DNA from: Caulobacter sp. 17J80-11
Lineage (GTDB): Bacteria; Pseudomonadota; Alphaproteobacteria; Caulobacterales; Caulobacteraceae
NCBI RefSeq assembly: GCF_014349105.1
Contig: NZ_JACSJI010000001.1
Location: 1 to 64,000 of the forward strand
Length of the DNA stretch: 64,000 nt
Direction: 5' to 3'
The translations under genes and the position numbers were made by a program. The notes below the pieces were generated by a model that worked only from the letters and a program-made list of their open reading frames with translations, was not told the origin of the DNA and searched no databases. This document shows positions 1-7,886 of the stretch, piece after piece. The stretch's first letter is position 1, and every line of letters begins with the position of its first letter.

Positions 1-119
1 CGGCGCTGAACCCGCAGCCGCTGCCGCCGGTGGACAATCCCGCGGCGCTGAACCCGCAGCCGCTGCCGCCGGTGGACAATCCCGCGGCGCTGAACCCGCA
101 GCCGCTGCCGCCGGTGGAC
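1..119 (+). repeat. 42-bp in-frame tandem repeat
   Basis: Three near-identical units with a period of 42 bases (starting at about 1, 43 and 85; the last is incomplete). The period equals 14 codons, so copy-number change would lengthen or shorten the encoded tail without breaking the frame. The copies are identical at the DNA level, which points to recent expansion or ongoing slippage. Confidence 0.9.
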
Positions 120-140
120 CGCCCGACCCTGCGGCGCTGA
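1..140 (+). CDS. C-terminal end of a proline-rich repeat protein (5' truncated by window edge)
   Basis: The window opens inside a gene; the first complete codon begins at base 3 and the stop TGA is at 138-140. The frame is chosen because nearly every third base is G or C; the frame beginning at base 2 is also open but has poor third-position GC. The visible product is a 14-residue repeat, ALNPQPLPPVDNPA, present twice in full and once in part, then a short basic end (RPTLRR). LNPQPLPP-type repeats occur in uncharacterised bacterial proteins, usually as an extended tail. Nothing visible gives a function, and the N-terminal domain lies outside the window. Confidence 0.6.
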   Translation, partial: ALNPQPLPPVDNPAALNPQPLPPVDNPAALNPQPLPPVDRPTLRR

Positions 141-205
141 GCCCGTAACAACCGCTCAAATCCCCGCCGGCTCGCCCGGCGGAAAGCTCCAACCGGGGGA
201 CTGTG

Positions 206-1537
206 ATGAGAAGAGCTTTGCTTTTGTTGGCGCTGATCGTGCTCGGCCTGACGTCGGGCGCGGCCTTCGCCGCTCAACCGTACGGCCGGATCGGCGAGAA
301 GTACGCCGCGCTCCGCGGCCCCGCCGGCGCGCTCGGGCCGGCCATCGGCAACGAGACGGACGCGCCCTACGGGGGCCGCTACCACCTGTTCAAGGAAGGC
401 GTGATCTACTGGCACCCGGAAATCGGCGAGGCCTACGCAGTCTGGGGCGCCATCGCGCTCAAGCACTGGGAGCTCGGGCGCACGGAGTTCGGCTATCCGA
501 TCACCGACGAGCGGACGACGCCGGACGGGCGCGGCCGCTACAACCACTTCCGCGCCATGCAGGCGCCCGGGCGGCCGGAGTCGTCGATCTACTGGACGCC
601 GCAGACCGGCGCGCACGCCGTCTACGGCCTGATCCGCGACGCCTGGGCCCGCGGCGGCTGGGAGCGGGGCGAGCTCGGCTATCCCACCAGCGACGAGTTC
701 CAGGACGGCAAGTACCGGCGCAGCAACTTCGAGCGCGGCTACATCCTGTGGGCGCCGGACACCGGCGTGAAGGTGGTCAAGTCCGGCGCGGCGGTCGACG
801 CGCTGGCCCTGCCCAAATCCTTCGGGGCCGTGCTGGTGACGGGCATGGACGTCGCGGTCAACGGGCGGCGGCTGGGCGGCGATTCCAACTTCCTCAGCGA
901 GAACGCGGTCTGCGCGGAGTGGCTGAGGAACCGGGGCGTGGCGAACGAAGCCGCCAAACAGCTGATCCGCGCCGAGGCTAATCCCCAAATGCGCGGCTTC
1001 AGCATCCGCTCCGACGCGCGCATGCAGCTGTCGACCGCCTGCAGCTTCCGGGCCGAAGTGGTGTCGGTTTGCGACGACACGCTGCGCCTGCGCACCGTCC
1101 TGCCGGGCAACACCTTCCTGTTCCACGTGACCACGCCGTCGGCGTTCGGCGCCTGGAGCGATCCGGAGTTCTCGCTCGACTTCGACCTCGAGGCCGTGAC
1201 CACGATCCGCATTCCGCTGAACGGCGGCGCGCCCGTGGTGCTGGGGCCGTCCACCGTACGGCCTAGCAATGTCAGGCTGGATTCGCAGAACTACACCGGC
1301 GACATCGCCCTGGCGCTCCACGCCGTGCAGGCCGCCGTCACCGGCCGCGATTTCACCAGCGCCCTGGCTCAGGATCACCGGTTCACGGTCCCGGGCGCAC
1401 GGGCGTCCCTAAACCGGCTGTCGCCGCTGATGAGCCAGATCCCGCAGAGCTGGCGGGTGAACGCCTGCGTCGTCGACGGGAGCACCCTGCGTCTCAACGG
1501 CGTGGACGGCGCCGAGCAGGGGCCGATCGTGCGCTGA
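206..1537 (+). CDS. secreted LGFP-repeat protein of unknown function
   Basis: 443 residues. The first ~22 form a clear signal peptide (RRALLLLALIVLGL core, likely cut after AFA), so the protein is exported. Residues ~30-190 hold three or more LGFP-type repeats, visible as LGPAIGNE, FGYPITDE and LGYPTSDE, each preceded by a G-x-I/Y-YW strand. LGFP repeats are best known in actinobacterial cell-wall proteins, where they are thought to bind the envelope. The C-terminal half (~200-443) has no family I recognise. ATG at 206 was chosen because GGGGGA lies five bases upstream; GTG at 203 is an alternative. A weak hairpin (164-182) separates it from the preceding gene. Confidence 0.75.
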   Translation: MRRALLLLALIVLGLTSGAAFAAQPYGRIGEKYAALRGPAGALGPAIGNETDAPYGGRYHLFKEGVIYWHPEIGEAYAVWGAIALKHWELGRTEFGYPITDERTTPDGRGRYNHFRAMQAPGRPESSIYWTPQTGAHAVYGLIRDAWARGGWERGELGYPTSDEFQDGKYRRSNFERGYILWAPDTGVKVVKSGAAVDALALPKSFGAVLVTGMDVAVNGRRLGGDSNFLSENAVCAEWLRNRGVANEAAKQLIRAEANPQMRGFSIRSDARMQLSTACSFRAEVVSVCDDTLRLRTVLPGNTFLFHVTTPSAFGAWSDPEFSLDFDLEAVTTIRIPLNGGAPVVLGPSTVRPSNVRLDSQNYTGDIALALHAVQAAVTGRDFTSALAQDHRFTVPGARASLNRLSPLMSQIPQSWRVNACVVDGSTLRLNGVDGAEQGPIVR

Positions 1538-1649
1538 CCGCGCCGAACCGGCGGGGCGGGTCGCCGTCGCGATCCGCCCCTTCGGGCGCAACCGCCCCTT
1601 AATGATTAACGGGCAGGGTCGCCGGCGAACCTAAGCTCGGGCCGTTCCC

Positions 1650-2531
1650 ATGTTCCAGATCATCGGCATCGTCGTGCTGTTCGCGATGGTGTTCGGCAGC
1701 TACATCATCTCCGGCGGCAACATGGCCGTGATCATGCACGCCCTGCCGCACGAGATGATGGCCATCGGCGGCGCCGGCGTCGCCTCGTTCCTGATCTCGA
1801 ACAAGACCTCGACGCTCAAGGCCACCATGGGCGGCTTCGGCAAGGTCTTCGCCGGCCCGAAGTGGAAGGGCAGCGACTATCGCGACCTGCTCTCGCTGAT
1901 GTTCGTGCTCACCAAGACGATGAAGGCCAAGGGCGTCATCGCCCTGGAGAGCCACATCGAGAACCCGCACGAGAGCGCGATCTTCACCCGCTTCCCCAAG
2001 GTGATGAAGGACCACTTCGCGGTCGACTTCATCTGCGACACCATCCGCATGATGACCATGAACCTGGAGGATCCCCACCAGGTCGAGGACGCGATGGAGA
2101 AGCAGCTCGAGAAGCACCATCACGAGGCGCAGGCCCCGGCCCACGCCCTTCAGAACCTGGCCGACGCCCTGCCGGCGCTGGGCATCGTCGCCGCCGTCCT
2201 GGGCGTGGTGAAGACCATGGGCTCGATCACCGAGCCGCCGGAAGTGCTGGGCGGCATGATCGGCGGCGCTCTGGTCGGCACCTTCCTGGGCGTGTTCCTG
2301 GCCTACGGCCTGGTCGGCCCGATGGCCACGCGCCTGAAGGAGGTCGTCGACGAGGACGGCTCGGTCTACAAGATCATCCAGGCGGTGCTGGTCGCCCACT
2401 TGCACGGCAACGCCGCCCAGATCTCGGTCGAGATCGGCCGCGGCCACGTGCCCTCGCCCGTCCAGCCCAGCTTCCTGGAGCTGGAAGAGGCGCTCAACGC
2501 CCAGCCGCAGGACGTGGCCCAGGCGGCTTAA
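1650..2531 (+). CDS. motA: flagellar motor stator protein MotA
   Basis: 293 residues, the normal length for MotA, a proton-channel subunit of the flagellar stator that works with MotB in the inner membrane. Four membrane segments are visible: two near the N-terminus (~1-20, ~33-50) and two after residue ~170. The cytoplasmic loop carries the ALESHIENP motif with the conserved glutamate E100, the position that contacts FliG. The two conserved prolines of the channel are present as P175 (ADALPALGIV) and P224 (YGLVGP). motB is not adjacent, as is also the case in Caulobacter. The gene stands alone, with no operon partner on either side. Identification is certain from the motif pattern. Confidence 0.97.
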   Translation: MFQIIGIVVLFAMVFGSYIISGGNMAVIMHALPHEMMAIGGAGVASFLISNKTSTLKATMGGFGKVFAGPKWKGSDYRDLLSLMFVLTKTMKAKGVIALESHIENPHESAIFTRFPKVMKDHFAVDFICDTIRMMTMNLEDPHQVEDAMEKQLEKHHHEAQAPAHALQNLADALPALGIVAAVLGVVKTMGSITEPPEVLGGMIGGALVGTFLGVFLAYGLVGPMATRLKEVVDEDGSVYKIIQAVLVAHLHGNAAQISVEIGRGHVPSPVQPSFLELEEALNAQPQDVAQAA

Positions 2532-2587
2532 CCCCCGTCTTCCCTGGCCGGATCGCGGAGAAATGGCTGGCCCTGTTTCTCCGTGTG

Positions 2588-2662
2588 CCCCGACGGAAGT
2601 CGGGGTCCAGGTGAAGCCCGCCGACGTCGCGGATGAATCTGGGTCCCGACTTTCGTCGGGAC
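2588..2662. repeat. paired hairpin repeat in the 323-bp gap after motA
   Basis: The gene-free stretch 2532-2854 contains two perfect hairpins: 2588-2594 pairs with 2599-2605 (loop GGAA), and 2643-2650 pairs with 2655-2662 (loop TTTC). The second unit is close to the reverse complement of the first including flanking bases, so the whole ~75 bp can also fold as one long cruciform. The core CCCGACNNNAGTCGGG resembles REP-like intergenic repeats common in Caulobacterales. It may act as the motA terminator or as an mRNA-stabilising element. The rest of the gap (2663-2854) presumably holds the promoter of the next gene; I see no clear motif. Confidence 0.7.
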
Positions 2663-2854
2663 AGGCGGATTGAGGACGCTTCCCGAATTTCGCCATAGTC
2701 CCGCAACGGGCGAAGGAAACGCGCAACAACCTGCGCCGCAATCACGCATCCGTGAAATCGCCTCTTGCGAGTGTGATGGAACTCGCGATATTCGGTAGCT
2801 GGAGCACGGGATTCCCATCCTGGCGCTCTTAACCTTCTGAAGGGACCTGGGAAC

Positions 2855-3103
2855 ATGATCCGTAAGCTCGTCGTCGCCACCGTCGCCATCGCCGCTCTGT
2901 CGGTCGCCGCTTGCCAAAAGAAAGAAGAAGCTCCGGCCGCCGCCGAGCCGACCGCCGAAGCCACCGCTGAAGCCCCGGCCGCCGACGCCGCCGCTGCTCC
3001 GGCCGCTGACGCCGCTGCTCCGGCCGCCGACGCCGCTGCCGCTCCGGCCGCCGACGCCGCTGCCGCTCCGGCCGCTGCCGAAGCCCCGGCTGCCAAGCAG
3101 TAA
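2855..3103 (+). CDS. small alanine/proline-rich lipoprotein
   Basis: 82 residues. The N-terminus is a lipoprotein signal ending in a VAAC lipobox with Cys20, so the mature protein should be lipid-anchored in the envelope. What follows is KKEE and then a low-complexity tail of alternating Ala, Pro, Asp and Glu built from repeats of AADAAAAP. GAAGGGA lies nine bases before the ATG. The gene has its own strong terminator (3132-3157), so it is probably a monocistronic, well-expressed message. Function unknown; such tails usually act as disordered periplasmic spacers. Confidence 0.8.
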   Translation: MIRKLVVATVAIAALSVAACQKKEEAPAAAEPTAEATAEAPAADAAAAPAADAAAPAADAAAAPAADAAAAPAAAEAPAAKQ

Positions 3104-3131
3104 TCTTTCACCCTCACGGGTTTGAGATCGA

Positions 3132-3157
3132 GGGCCGCCCTTCGGGGCGGCCCTTTT
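3132..3157 (+). terminator. intrinsic terminator with UUCG tetraloop
   Basis: A perfect 9-bp stem (GGGCCGCCC at 3132-3140 with its complement at 3145-3153) closed by TTCG and followed by TTTTGTTTT. It ends the small lipoprotein gene only about 12 bases before the mnmC start. Confidence 0.93.
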
Positions 3158-3168
3158 GTTTTGGTGTG

Positions 3169-4953
3169 ATGTCTTCCGCCCCTCCGCGTGATCCCGACCT
3201 GGTCTGGTCCGACGACGGCGCCCCGCGTTCCGGCCGGTTCGGCGACGTCTACTTCTCGGCCGAGGACGGCCTGGCCGAGACCCGCGCGGTCTTCCTGGCC
3301 GGCTGCGGCCTGCCCGACGCCTGGGCCGGGCGCGAACAGTTCACCGTCGGCGAGCTCGGCTTCGGCACCGGCCTGAACGTCCTGGCCCTGCTGGACCTGT
3401 GGCGGCGCGAGCGCCCCGAGGGCGGCCGGCTCAACATCTTCTCCATCGAAGGCTTCCCGATCCGCCGCGAGGAGGCCGAACGCGCCCACGCTCGCTGGCC
3501 CGAACTGGCTGAGGTCGCCGCGCCCCTGTTGGACCGTTGGCCCGCGCGCACGCCAGGTTTCCACCGCGTGGACCTGCCCGAATTCGGCGCGACGCTGGAC
3601 CTGGCGGTGATGGACGTGGCCGAGGCGTTGGCGGCCTGGTCGGGCAAGGCCGACGCCTGGTTCCTGGACGGCTTCGCGCCCTCCACCAATCCGGACATGT
3701 GGCGCGACGAGGTGCTGGCCGCCGTGGCCGCCCGCTCGGCCCCGGGCGCGCGCGCCGCGACCTTCACCGTGGCGGGCGCCGTGCGGCGGGGCCTGCAGGC
3801 CCAGGGCATCGAGATCGCCAAACGCCCGGGCCACGGCCGCAAGCGCGAGCGGCTGGAAGCCGTGTTCGCCGGCGCGCCCCAGCCGGCCGCCGCGCCCGCC
3901 CGCGTGGCGGTGGTCGGCGGCGGCATCGCCGGGGCCTCGCTGGTCCGCGCCTTCAGGGCGCTGGGCGTGACGCCGACCCTGGTCGACGCCGGCGCGCCCG
4001 GCGCCTCGGGCAATCCGGCCGCCCTGGTCACCCCGCGCTTCGACGCGGGCGGCGGCCCGATCGCCGCCTTCTACGCCCAGGCCTTCGAGCGGGCCGGCCA
4101 GCTTTACGGCGACGACGCGGTGATCGCCCGCGGCGTGGTCCAACTGGAGAACACCGACCGCGACGCGTCGCGGTTCGACCGCATCGCCGAGCAGCCCCTG
4201 TGGCCGGAGGGCGGGGTGGAACGCCTGACCCCGGAGGCGGCCTCGGCGCGCCTGGGCGAGCCGGTCGCGCGCGGCGGCCTGTTCCTGCGCGACGCCCTGA
4301 CGGTCGAGCCGGCCGCGGTCGTGCGCGCCTGGACGGCGGGCGCGCCGCGGATCACGGCCGAGGTCGCCCGCCTGGAAGAGGTCGAGGGCGTCTGGCGCCT
4401 GTTGGACGCCGCCGGCGGCGTGATCGCCGAGGCCGAGGCCGTCTGCCTGGCCGGCGGCTGGGCCGGCGCGGCTCTGGTCGACGCGCCTCTGTCCCCCGTT
4501 CGCGGCCAGGTCACCGTCGCCGAGGGCGTGCGGATCGGCTCGGCGGTCGCCTGGGGCGGCTATGCGGCCCCGACCCGCACGGGCGTGCTGTTCGGCGCCA
4601 CCCACGACCGCGGCGAGGCCGCAACCTCGGCCGCCACGGCGGACAACAAGCGCAATCTGGAGACCCTGTCGCGGGTTCTGCCCGCCCTGGCCCAGGCCAG
4701 CGCCGCCGCGGGCCTGAGCGGCCGGGCCGGGGTGCGCGCCGTCACCCCCGACCGCCTGCCCGTGTGCGGCGCGGTGGGCGAGGGGCTGTTCATGCTGGGC
4801 GGGCTGGGCTCGCGCGGCTTCGCGGCCGCGCCGCTGCTGGCCGAGCACGTCGCGGCCCTCGCCTGCGGCGCGCCTTCGCCCCTGCCGGCCGATCTGGCCG
4901 GGCGGTTGCAGGCGTCGCGGTTCGCTTCCACGGTGAAGCTGGAAGACCTATGA
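3169..4953 (+). CDS. mnmC: bifunctional tRNA (mnm5s2U34) methyltransferase / FAD oxidoreductase MnmC
   Basis: About 594 residues, slightly shorter than the E. coli enzyme. MnmC finishes the 5-methylaminomethyl group at wobble uridine 34 of certain tRNAs. The N-terminal domain (~1-235) is the methyltransferase: SAM loop GELGFGTGLN at ~62-71 and WFLDGFAPSTNPDMW at ~165-179. The C-terminal domain (~245-590) is the FAD oxidase: GGGIAGAS at ~251-258 and a closing GGLGSRGF motif near 543-550 of the DAO fold. GTG at 3166 is an equally possible start. No ribosome-binding site is visible, and the start lies right behind a terminator, so the promoter may overlap that hairpin. Confidence 0.95.
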   Translation: MSSAPPRDPDLVWSDDGAPRSGRFGDVYFSAEDGLAETRAVFLAGCGLPDAWAGREQFTVGELGFGTGLNVLALLDLWRRERPEGGRLNIFSIEGFPIRREEAERAHARWPELAEVAAPLLDRWPARTPGFHRVDLPEFGATLDLAVMDVAEALAAWSGKADAWFLDGFAPSTNPDMWRDEVLAAVAARSAPGARAATFTVAGAVRRGLQAQGIEIAKRPGHGRKRERLEAVFAGAPQPAAAPARVAVVGGGIAGASLVRAFRALGVTPTLVDAGAPGASGNPAALVTPRFDAGGGPIAAFYAQAFERAGQLYGDDAVIARGVVQLENTDRDASRFDRIAEQPLWPEGGVERLTPEAASARLGEPVARGGLFLRDALTVEPAAVVRAWTAGAPRITAEVARLEEVEGVWRLLDAAGGVIAEAEAVCLAGGWAGAALVDAPLSPVRGQVTVAEGVRIGSAVAWGGYAAPTRTGVLFGATHDRGEAATSAATADNKRNLETLSRVLPALAQASAAAGLSGRAGVRAVTPDRLPVCGAVGEGLFMLGGLGSRGFAAAPLLAEHVAALACGAPSPLPADLAGRLQASRFASTVKLEDL

Positions 4954-4987
4954 TCTCCCGCAGGGTGGGGACCTAGGGGAAACCAGC

Positions 4988-5386
4988 ATGCGTCATAAGC
5001 TTCTCGTGCTCACCGCCGCCTTGGGAGCGCTCGTCGCCACCGCCTGCGCGGCCGACGGGGCCAAGCCGGCCTCCGCCGAGGCCAAGCCCAAGCGGGCCTG
5101 CTTCCACACCGACCAGGTGCGCAACTTCTCCGCCGACGGCGAGGACAAGGTCTATGTCCGCACCGGCGCCAAGGACGTGTTCGAGCTGCAGATGCTCGGG
5201 CGCTGCCCGAACGTCGACTGGTCGCAGCGCCTGGGCCTGCGCGCGCGCGGCGGCAGCTTCGTGTGCGAAGGCATCGACCTCGACCTGATCGTGCCGCAGC
5301 AGGGCATGGGCCCCGACGTCTGCCCGGTTCGCGCCATGCGCAAGCTGACCGAGGACGAGATCAAGGCGTTGAAGGACAAGCCCTGA
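4988..5386 (+). CDS. small secreted protein, DUF6491-like
   Basis: 132 residues with an export signal (RHKLLVLTAALGALVATACA). The signal ends in a loose ATAC lipobox, so it could be either a lipoprotein or a cleaved periplasmic protein. The mature part contains RACF, VYVRTG, LGRCPNVDW and SFVCEG; four cysteines are spaced as expected for one or two disulfides. This pattern matches my memory of the DUF6491 family of uncharacterised proteobacterial periplasmic proteins, but I cannot confirm it here. It starts 34 bases after mnmC and may be co-transcribed with it. Confidence 0.7.
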   Translation: MRHKLLVLTAALGALVATACAADGAKPASAEAKPKRACFHTDQVRNFSADGEDKVYVRTGAKDVFELQMLGRCPNVDWSQRLGLRARGGSFVCEGIDLDLIVPQQGMGPDVCPVRAMRKLTEDEIKALKDKP

Positions 5387-5410
5387 TTCCTCGAGCTGTA
5401 GCGGGGTCCT

Positions 5411-5447
5411 GAAACGAAAACGGCGCGGGCCTTGCGGTCCGCGCCGT
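5411..5447 (-). terminator. bidirectional terminator between convergent genes
   Basis: A 9-bp stem (5420-5428 with 5439-5447). Read on the minus strand it is followed by TTTTCGTTTC, a good end for the permease gene. On the plus strand it is followed by AGTCTTTT, so it may also end the small secreted-protein gene. Confidence 0.85.
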
Positions 5448-5471
5448 AGTCTTTTGCGGCGGTCGCCCGGG

Positions 5472-6941
5472 TCAGGCGGCCTGCTTGGCCAGCCGGCTGT
5501 TCCACATGGCGAAGGCGAAGTAGGCGACCAAGCCGATGCCGTTCCAGATGAAGAACGCCTTCTGGGCGACGGCGCTCAGGCTGGTGAACAGGTACAGGCA
5601 ACCCAGCACGGCGACCGGACCGATCACCCAGGGCAGCGGCGCCTTGAACACGCGCGGACGGCTCGGATCCTTGACCCGCAGCACCATCATGCTCACCGCC
5701 ACGGCGATGAAGGCGGCCAGCGTGCCGGCGTTGGCGACCGAGGCGATCTCGCCCAGCGGGAAGACGCCGGCGATCACCGACACCACGATGGCGGTCACGA
5801 AGGTCATCACCACCGGCGTGCCGGTCTTGGCGCTGACCTTGCTGAGGCCATGGGGCAGCAGGCCGTCGCGGGCCATCACGAAGAAGATCCGGCTCTGGCC
5901 GTACATGAAGGCCAGGATCACGGTCGGCAGGGCCACCACCGCCGCGCCCGCCACGATCTTGGCGGCCATCGGCTGGTCCAGGGTGCGCATGATCAGGGCC
6001 AGCGGCTCGGTGCTCTTGGCGAAGTCGTCGAAGTGCATGGCGCCCAGCGCCGCGGCGCCGATCAGCATGTAGAGCACGGTGCAGACGGCCATGGAGCCGA
6101 CGATGCCGATGGTCAGGTCGCGCTTGGGGTTCTTGGTCTCCTCTGCGGCCGTGGAGACCGCGTCGAAGCCGTAGAAGGCGAAGAAGATGATCGCCGCGGC
6201 GGCCATCACGCCGACCTTGCCGGTGGTGCCGTCGGGGCGGACGCCGTCATGGGCCAGGAAGCCGTTCGGCATGAACGGCTGGAAGTTGGCCGGGTCGAAG
6301 TGCGGCAGGGCGATGGCCACGAACACGGCCAGGGCGGCGATCTTGAACAGGACCAGCACGCTGTTGACCGTGGCGCTCTCGCGGGTGCCCAGCGCCAGCA
6401 GGCCGGCGACCGCCATGCTGATGAACACCGCCGGCAGGCTGATCAGGCCCTTGTTCGGATCGAAGGCGAAGGTCTCGCCGAAGTGGTGGTCGGCCATCCA
6501 GCCGGTCGACAGCCAGGTCGGCAGGTGCACGCCCACCGACTCCAGGAAGCCGTTGGCGTAGCCGGCCCAGCCGACCGCCACGGCGCTGCACACCACGGTG
6601 TATTCCAGGATCAGGCTGCAGCCGACGATCCAGGCCAGCAGCTCGCCCAGGACGCTGTAGGTGTACGTGTAGGCGCTGCCCGAGGCCGGGATCATGGTCG
6701 CCATTTCGGCGTAGGCCAGCGCGGCGCACACGCAGACGACGCCGGCGATGGCGAAGGACAGGATGACGCCCGGGCCGGCCAGGCCCGCGCCGGTGCCGAT
6801 CAGGGTGTAGATGCCGGTGCCGACGATGGCGCCGACGCCCAGCGCCACCAGGTGCGGCCAGCTGAGCGTCTTGCGCAGCTGATGCGCGCCTTCCTGTTCG
6901 TGCGCCGTGTCGATCGGCTTGGTCCGATTCCAGAACGCCAT
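5472..6941 (-). CDS. APC-family amino acid permease (cationic amino acid transporter type)
   Basis: 489 residues with about 12 predicted membrane helices. The first helix carries the APC signature GVGAIVGTGIYTLIG (~36-50), the unwound substrate-binding segment of this fold. FYGFDAVSTAAEETKNP (~246-262) is the TM6-loop motif typical of the CAT subfamily (bacterial YfnA/GkApcT relatives). It most likely imports amino acids by proton symport across the inner membrane; the exact substrate cannot be read from sequence. It is a single-gene unit with its own terminator downstream. Confidence 0.92.
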   Translation of the reverse strand: MAFWNRTKPIDTAHEQEGAHQLRKTLSWPHLVALGVGAIVGTGIYTLIGTGAGLAGPGVILSFAIAGVVCVCAALAYAEMATMIPASGSAYTYTYSVLGELLAWIVGCSLILEYTVVCSAVAVGWAGYANGFLESVGVHLPTWLSTGWMADHHFGETFAFDPNKGLISLPAVFISMAVAGLLALGTRESATVNSVLVLFKIAALAVFVAIALPHFDPANFQPFMPNGFLAHDGVRPDGTTGKVGVMAAAAIIFFAFYGFDAVSTAAEETKNPKRDLTIGIVGSMAVCTVLYMLIGAAALGAMHFDDFAKSTEPLALIMRTLDQPMAAKIVAGAAVVALPTVILAFMYGQSRIFFVMARDGLLPHGLSKVSAKTGTPVVMTFVTAIVVSVIAGVFPLGEIASVANAGTLAAFIAVAVSMMVLRVKDPSRPRVFKAPLPWVIGPVAVLGCLYLFTSLSAVAQKAFFIWNGIGLVAYFAFAMWNSRLAKQAA

Positions 6942-7060
6942 GGTTCCCCCGAGTACTTTGTTCTTCTCGGCGCAGGCCGCGCCGGTTCGGGGGCAATCTA
7001 GGCCCAGCCGGGGCCTACGGTGAAGCCGGTTCGCGTATTGCGCTTCGTTGCGGGGAAAGA

Positions 7061-7097
7061 GAGGCGCTCCGACGCCTGGCGAAACGCGGAGCGCCTC
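7061..7097 (-). terminator. probable terminator of the EF-hand gene
   Basis: An 11-bp perfect stem (7061-7071 with 7087-7097) starting seven bases after the stop codon. On the minus strand it is followed by TCTTTCCCC, a weak T-run, so termination may be only partial. Confidence 0.65.
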
Positions 7098-7103
7098 AGG
7101 GCC

Positions 7104-7721
7104 TTACTTGGTCTCGGACTTCTCGACCCGCTTCTCGAAGCGCATCGGGCCCTTGGCGCGCTCGCCCTCCTCCAGGAAGCCCGACTTGTCGGCGTCCATG
7201 GCCTCGAACGCCTGCTTCATCGGCGCGGCGAACTCCTCGAAGGAGACCTTGCCGTCCTTGTCAGCGTCCAGTTCGCCCGGGCCGTGGCCGGCGTGGTCGA
7301 GCTGGATGATCTCGACGCGCCGCTCGCCCGGGCCGCCGGGACCGCCCGGACCGCCGGGGCCGCCCATGAACATCATCGGGCCGTGACCGCCGGGGCCGCC
7401 CGGACCGCCCGGGCCGTGGATAAACACCTGGCGCTCAGAGCCGTCCTCGCTGGTCCAGCTGGCGCCCTTCTCGAGCTCGGCCTTGGAGAGCTTGCCGTTC
7501 TTGTCGGCGTCCAGACGGGCGAAGATGTCGGCGTGGGGCGCCATGAACTCGTCGCGCGTGATTTCGCCGTCGCCGTTCTTGTCCAGCTTGCCCGGACCGG
7601 CGCCGTCGCCGATCACCATGACGTGGCGCTCGACCTGCACCTTCGGCGCGGGCTCGTCGGCCGAGGCGGCGGTGGCGGCCAGGGCCAGGCCGAGCCCGGC
7701 CAGAGCGAGGGTCAGTTTCAT
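7104..7721 (-). CDS. periplasmic EF-hand protein with glycine-rich centre
   Basis: 205 residues. A signal peptide (1-21, cut after ASA) sends it to the periplasm. Four canonical EF-hand loops are visible: residues 47-58 (DKNGDGEITRDE), 71-82, 152-163 and 176-187, each with D at position 1 and E at position 12, so four Ca2+ ions could be bound. Between pairs lies a GPGGPGG-rich, flexible linker (~103-132) with a few Met and His residues that might touch other metals. It is divergent from a response regulator/kinase pair across 165 bp, which suggests that the pair controls it. Role unknown; calcium storage or sensing in the envelope is a reasonable guess. Confidence 0.85.
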   Translation of the reverse strand: MKLTLALAGLGLALAATAASADEPAPKVQVERHVMVIGDGAGPGKLDKNGDGEITRDEFMAPHADIFARLDADKNGKLSKAELEKGASWTSEDGSERQVFIHGPGGPGGPGGHGPMMFMGGPGGPGGPGGPGERRVEIIQLDHAGHGPGELDADKDGKVSFEEFAAPMKQAFEAMDADKSGFLEEGERAKGPMRFEKRVEKSETK

Positions 7722-7838
7722 CCGAGGTCTCTCCCGATGTGCGGCGGGTCGAAGCCCGCGTCGGGAGGAGTGGAGCAGGTCGGTATTGCGCCGTTATTTC
7801 CACGGCCTGCGCGCATTCGCGGCTTTTCCCCCGATTTG

Positions 7839-7852
7839 TTTCACGCTTGAAA
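7839..7852. promoter_or_regulatory. candidate operator in the divergent EF-hand / regulator gap
   Basis: The inverted repeat TTTCA-N4-TGAAA lies in the 165-bp gap (7722-7886) from which the EF-hand gene and the response regulator diverge. Its place suits autoregulation by the OmpR-type protein, although OmpR-type sites are more often direct repeats. No clear -35/-10 pair is visible. Confidence 0.25.
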
Positions 7853-7886
7853 TCCACACGAGACGATCGCGGGGCATGGAACGGGG

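Noticed and set aside
1-119. Short direct repeats as a possible CRISPR array
   Set aside because: Units are contiguous with no spacers, and the period is a multiple of three in a coding frame.
1597-1610. TTAA-TGA-TTAA just upstream of motA as a CtrA box
   Set aside because: The spacing is three bases instead of seven, so it does not fit the CtrA pattern.
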